Shown: one piece after another, positions 52,201 through 58,200 of the stretch | Layout: every line of letters begins with the position of its first letter | Position numbering within the stretch: the stretch's first letter is position 1 | NCBI GenBank assembly: GCA_030248215.1 | Contig: JASANG010001630.1 | Location: 1 to 64,000 of the forward strand | Length of the DNA stretch: 64,000 nt | Reading direction: 5' to 3' | From: Enoplolaimus lenunculus | Lineage: Eukaryota > Nematoda > Enoplea > Enoplida > Thoracostomopsidae | The notes under the pieces: model-generated | What the model was told of the DNA's origin: nothing | What the model saw: only the letters and a program-made list of their open reading frames with translations | Databases searched by the model: none | Made by a program: the position numbers and the translations under genes

Positions 52201-55200
52201 TTCGAAGGCTCGTTTGGCTTTGTGGTCATTTGCATACTATCGCCACAGATAAACTTCATAATTCTATGCAACATTTGCCTATGGGTAGAGCAAACGAAAA
52301 ACCGTCCGCATGTCACAATTTTAAGCAATAACCAATCAAATCGTGTAAAATTGCGAATATAAACACTTTGGGCCCATGTAAGATCAACGGCGGAAAGTTT
52401 TTTCTGTGGGACTAGAATAGAGTACGTTTAAGCTCTAGACAAAATTTTTTTTGCTTGGCTTAGGCTAAGGCTTAGGCTTTACGCTTAGGAATAATGCTCA
52501 TTCTTTACGCTTAGGTTTAGGCTTAGGCTTAGGCTTAGGAATATGCGTATAATACTGTTCCGCACCTGTTCTTTACTTTGGCCAATCTTTGTAAGCGATG
52601 CGAACGAAAAGTCAGACGCTAATTTTGTATTATATTAAAAAACCATTCTTGGCGTCCAGTGGTTTAAATTAACATCTGTTCTTGTAGAAATGTTCAACAC
52701 GGTTTTCAGCTTGGCTACAGTCATTTTTTGCAATTGTATAAATCGAACAATTAACAGGGTGTAAAATTTGACCACAAGTCCGATTCTGCCGGTTTTATAG
52801 GTTTAATAATAGTATAATTTTTCACAATTAAACTCTTTTTCAGTTGTTAATGCCTGTCTGCAGAAGCGTAATTATCGTTTATTTTTGTGCGGTTTTTAAT
52901 ATATTTTGAGTCCAAAACAATTGTATATTATTATTTTTTGTCTGGCCTTCAAACACAGCAGTTCAATAATTTGTTGCGTTTCTTCAAGAACACAACTGTC
53001 CTTTCTGTTTGATTAACGAGCTAGTTTAAATTATTATATTCGATTGCTTTAATAAGCAGAAATTAGGTGTTTTGAAAAAGTTTAAAATATTGTTTTGCAG
53101 TTAATTCACTTGTGTTAATAATTTTCTTCTTGGACTTTCTCTGGAAACCTTCAAGCTACCTTGATGTAAGCGTAACCTAATCTAGCCGAATTAAGCTAAT
53201 ATTATAGATTAGCATGAACTAACTTGTAGGTTAGTCCTAATCTTTAGGTGTTTGATTTCTAGCTTAAAGTTAACTTAATAAGTTTTCTGAAATATATAAT
53301 ACGATACGAAAGATTTTTTAATTAACGTTTAGTTAAGCTGGAACTTAACTTCAGATTTGCAGCGTGCAGTTTTGAAACAAATTTATGTGGTCTCTTGGCC
53401 GATCCTGCATGTTTGGATAAAAGGCGGAAGGTTTTGTATTTCAAAGTTTTATTGTTTTAAAGCGTGTTAGCAAATGTTAATACAATGGTTTAAAAGATTT
53501 ACAAATTACGCTGAAAACACAGGAATTTTACTTTATTTTTTTGTATCACGGGCTATGTGTTAGCTATTTATCTAGAAACCACATTGTACGCTTCGGATCA
53601 TGGCCCATATTCTCAAATACGTATACAATTATCATCAGTTTGCGATAGGTTTTCAAGCAGACGAACATCTGTAATTGCAAATGTCAAAATTAGTACAGAC
53701 GACGGCAAATCAAACGCGAATAATGTGCTGAATTTCGAACCACACAATGCACTGATTCCAAAGTTACAGGACCTATCACCAACTGTTAGGTGCTGCACAC
53801 ATTTGAGAATACAGGCTCATATCTTCATTTGCAATAGTTGAGAATATGGTTCGTTGCTGTTAAACCATTGTTTTAAAGAGTGTATTTAAAGTTGAATCTT
53901 TTAAAATTTTTCTCACGATTTATTCGGCATATATTAATATTATCTTGCTTAATATTCTCGAATTATATTAAGTGTCAAACCTTTTTGAGCTCTAAGTATA
54001 TGCACTGAATTTCTTGCGAAAGCGTTTCTCAAAAGTTAAAAAACAATTACAAAGGTCAGAGTAGCTTTCGACTCGATTATTAATACCTTAGGTGTGCCCA
54101 ATTGAGAAGGTCTTGGTACGATTTTACCCTCATAATACAAAGGTTATAATGCTCTGTTGGTTCCAAATGTGCCTATGTACCTATGTTTTTGGGCTTGACA
54201 CAAAAACAAAACTTCATTATTGCAATGATTTTTCATTGATCACCACAGTTTGCATTTATATGTTTTTAAATACGCATAGGGGCGTATACACTGGGTCCTT
54301 GGAGGTATAGAGCATGGGTATAGCCAGGATTTGGGGTTCGTGGACACATTTCCTAAAGCTCGTACTAGACAGGGTGCCTAAAATAAAGCACAAATGCCTG
54401 AAAAGTGTGATTACAAAAATCATAGTAACCACTTTAAATATTCAGTTTCAGTTTGAGACTATTATTTTGTTCGCATCTTTTACACGAGTGTCATACGTGG
54501 TGTGATAAATTCGTGAGCGAAGCGAACGAAAAGCAGGCGCATATTTTGTATTGAAACTACTCTATTTTTGAATCCTGTAGTGTTTTTAAAATGGATTATG
54601 TTTACCAACGCCGGTCCCTTTGTCAGGCCGGGATTCCTAACTGGAGCGGATTGGGAAGAGAGGCGCTAAGGACCCCTCCTGTTAATAACTGTTATGTATT
54701 TGGTTATCTTACACTAAAACAAAACCTGCCCTTGTTTAGGATTGACCGCACCAAAAACCACACTTTTGGTCTTTCAACAGGGTAGAATTCCAAGGCAAAA
54801 TTTGAGTAATGGGAGGTTTCGACGCAGGGACAACATTGATCGTTGAGGCCTGCATAATGTCAACCGAGCCCTGTGTAATCTGTCCGGGACCCTTGCGGTT
54901 TGCGAGGCTCCAGTTCCTTATTCGGTAGTCCTGCTTACGATATAAGTTCGCGTTCACACCATTATAGTACGATGTATAGTGAATAATCGCGAGTGAAGCA
55001 TGACAGAAGCTAGACACATATTTCAGACTAACCGAAAGCGCAGATTCTGCCAACTATCTGTCTGGAAAAAGTTTTTTTCAATTTTTCTAAACATTAAACC
55101 TTTGGGGGGGGTCCGCCCTCTGGGATTTGCGTGCAATCAGAGAGCATTTGCGTTTGTTTCAGACAATCAACCCCTTTTTATTGTTTTTTCTTTAATTTGT

Positions 55201-58200
55201 TTTCATACGATTTGACAAGGAAGCTTAGCTTCCATTTTTAGTACTGATTTTACTAGTCGTTAAATATCGATTTTCTTCCCCTTTATACTGGATAAAATGC
55301 TAGATTTAGTCACCTGAAGTGAAGTTACCCATTTTTTGCGGCATAAGCTCTAGCGTTTATCCGAAGCTGGACAAGCGCTTTGGAACAATTTCAACGGGTT
55401 ATTATCATACTTTTCTACTTTTCCTCCAAGATGGGTAGCAGCCTAACAAAATCAAGTTGTGAGCTCGAAACCGTTCCATCCCAGCCTGACCGTTGTACAG
55501 AGAGCATAATGAGCTCTAGCGGATTCGTAACAGCTGGCAGTGTATCCTCACTTGACAGCTATCGCGAACCGCCGCAGTGGGCCTCCAAAGAAACTGGTTT
55601 TAAATGTATCGTTAGTGAGTACGACACGCCCCCAACGGTTACTGTACGTACCAAAATTGGAAAACCTCGATTCAAAATCCTAACAACTAGCCGGATAGGA
55701 ACTGGAGGCGGAGCAACCAGTGAACACTCAAGCACCTACGAAGACTCGTCTCGTGATTCAGATGCCGATAGCTTGTACGTAAACCCACCAACACGAAAGC
55801 CAAGTCCATTCCGTGATATAGGGAGTGTAGCTCGATCCGCAACGTTGCAAACCGTTTCACATAATTTCGCGACAGAAGGAACGTTTGAACGTGAGCTTGA
55901 ACGAGACGATGGAAGGACAGATCGAGTTCAACTCGACGAAGATGAACGTTTACCTGAACGGCTACTACTGCTCGATCCACCGATCCAAGTCAACGAAAAT
56001 GATGTTATTGATGCTTTTTACGCTACAAAACAGTCTACACTGCATGCAACTGAAGGATTCGTGCGAGAGCTGACCATGCGAAAAGATCGATCATACGCGG
56101 AAATGATGGCTAATGCGCAAGGAAATGGCCCCGAAGGCGTGAAAGAAAACCAATATAATCAAACAGCCGGTTATCAACGAACAACTCTGGCAACTGAAGT
56201 AAGCCGGACCGGGCGAGAACTAGATCCAAAGCCGAAAAGCATCGAAACTCGTGGCGCAAATCAACAATTTGAAGAAAAATGTCAGCAATTTGAAGAAAAA
56301 GAAGTGCTTGAACCGCCAAAGCCAGCAAGAAAGCTGCAAGTAAAACAGCGATCTCACAGTAGTGACGCGTATATTAAAGGCAATCAAAAACTGGTTCGAA
56401 TCTTGAGCGTTACACCAGGGAGAAGTGTTGTGGAACATGAAGAACACGAATGCTATCGGCAAATTGATATGAGAACTGATCGAAGTTATGAAGATATGTT
56501 GAACGATAAACAAACAACAACAACAGCGACAATGCGACAAAATAGATCTGGTTTCAATGACCAAAAGCGATATATAGACGTGCAGGAGGCGAAGGAAACT
56601 GTCAATACCGAACGTGAACAAAAGATCAAAGAAAAACCGACCGTGGCGGTGAGAATTACACACAGGGGACAAAAGACAAATCAAAGTGGAAATGAGAATC
56701 ATCAGTTGCAAAATAGCTCTGTAGCATCGGCGCAAACCGCAAAACCAGGAAAACATTTATCCATGCAGACGACAACCATTTACTGCGAAGGTCTGTGCAA
56801 GGAAGATGAGCTAAAACTAGCGGCGACATCAAACCATCTGCAGAGCATGAGCCTTTTAGATATAAACCGAGCAAGTGAAGGTGACGAAAGTTGTTTTATT
56901 CGAGAAATTCAACTGCGGCAAAATTCAACCGCATCGTCAAGTCAACCGAAAATTGAAACAAGTCACGAAGAATGGTCAAAAATAGCTGTCGGTACGCAAA
57001 GAGAAGAAAAAACGCCGACAATCGAACAAATCACATCTCAAATTGAAAGTTTAACTCGAGATCAACACGAAGGAGATCAAAAACAGTTCATGCGCGAAAT
57101 GAAGCTGCAAGAATACACAGCGAATCCAGTACCGAAACTCGGAAGCCCGTCAACGCTTAAAAACAAACCTGTGGATCACCGAAAACGCATTAGTTTGCAA
57201 ACTGATTATGAGCAACAAGGAAAAGGTCAATCAAAATTCAGCAGTTATTCAAATGAACGCATTACGAAACTGCAAGAATACGAAACCGATTCTGCGCTGA
57301 AACCTGAAAACGGGCCAACGTTTGAAAACAAACTCGTAGAACATCAAAAACATATTAGGTTTTTATCTGATGATCAGCAAACGACAAGAACTCCAACAAA
57401 ATTCAGCTATTCCACCGAACACGTTTCTTCACCAATGGATAACAATTTCTCAACTCGTCGAAAAACAGACCATTTCCTAGGCAGCAAATCTCAAAGCGAA
57501 CTGGTGAATATAGACGCTCCATCCCGTACAATTTCAACCGGGCTATCGGAACGCGTCTGGTTCGCCAACGAATCCCAAAAATCAACTCCAATAATGCGAA
57601 ATGAGCAACATGTCTTCAAACCGTTATCAATAGACACGTCGTCTCAATCAGACGCACCACAATGCAGGATAAGCTCATTTAATCACAACAAACTCAAAGA
57701 AATTGCAATCCCCTGTTACAGCGGAAAGTTCGGTCCCCTGCGTCCAGTATCCATGGGGCGATACAGACGTACTCCAATGATTGAACAACGAGCAACAATT
57801 AGTATACCAAGTTTGCCGCAAGATTTAGTAGAATTGCCTCGTCCTGCATCTTCACTGGTTCATCGAAATATGCAAGGCACACGTCAAGACTTTGACAACC
57901 GCTGCGAGCCGTACGGCTACATGATCGGAACGAACTACCGTGTAGCAAGCACGCCGTACTTGCCAGATCTGGAAACTAAATCGGGAAACAACTGGCACCA
58001 AATGAACAGACCTGTTAACTCGAAGAACTGCAAATCCGTCTATGGCAGCACTGAATACTGCGAAAACGTACTTGCTCCTAACAGGAGTTCAACGGAAGTA
58101 GCCAAAAGACAACAATACTCTAAAATTGCGGGTGTACACAGTGTTGACTGTCTACAAACTAGAGCAAGATTTTATCGAGAAATGAACAAACAAATTGATA

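Noticed and set aside
49541-55053. Similarity between minus-strand frames near 49.7 and 54.9 kb (LAI-x-H and NWSL words)
   Set aside because: Only short words match and the spacing differs; it could be chance or an old repeat, not enough to call a gene family.
56220-56756. 178-codon antisense frame inside the nested gene
   Set aside because: A shadow of the plus-strand coding sequence with no start context or splice support.
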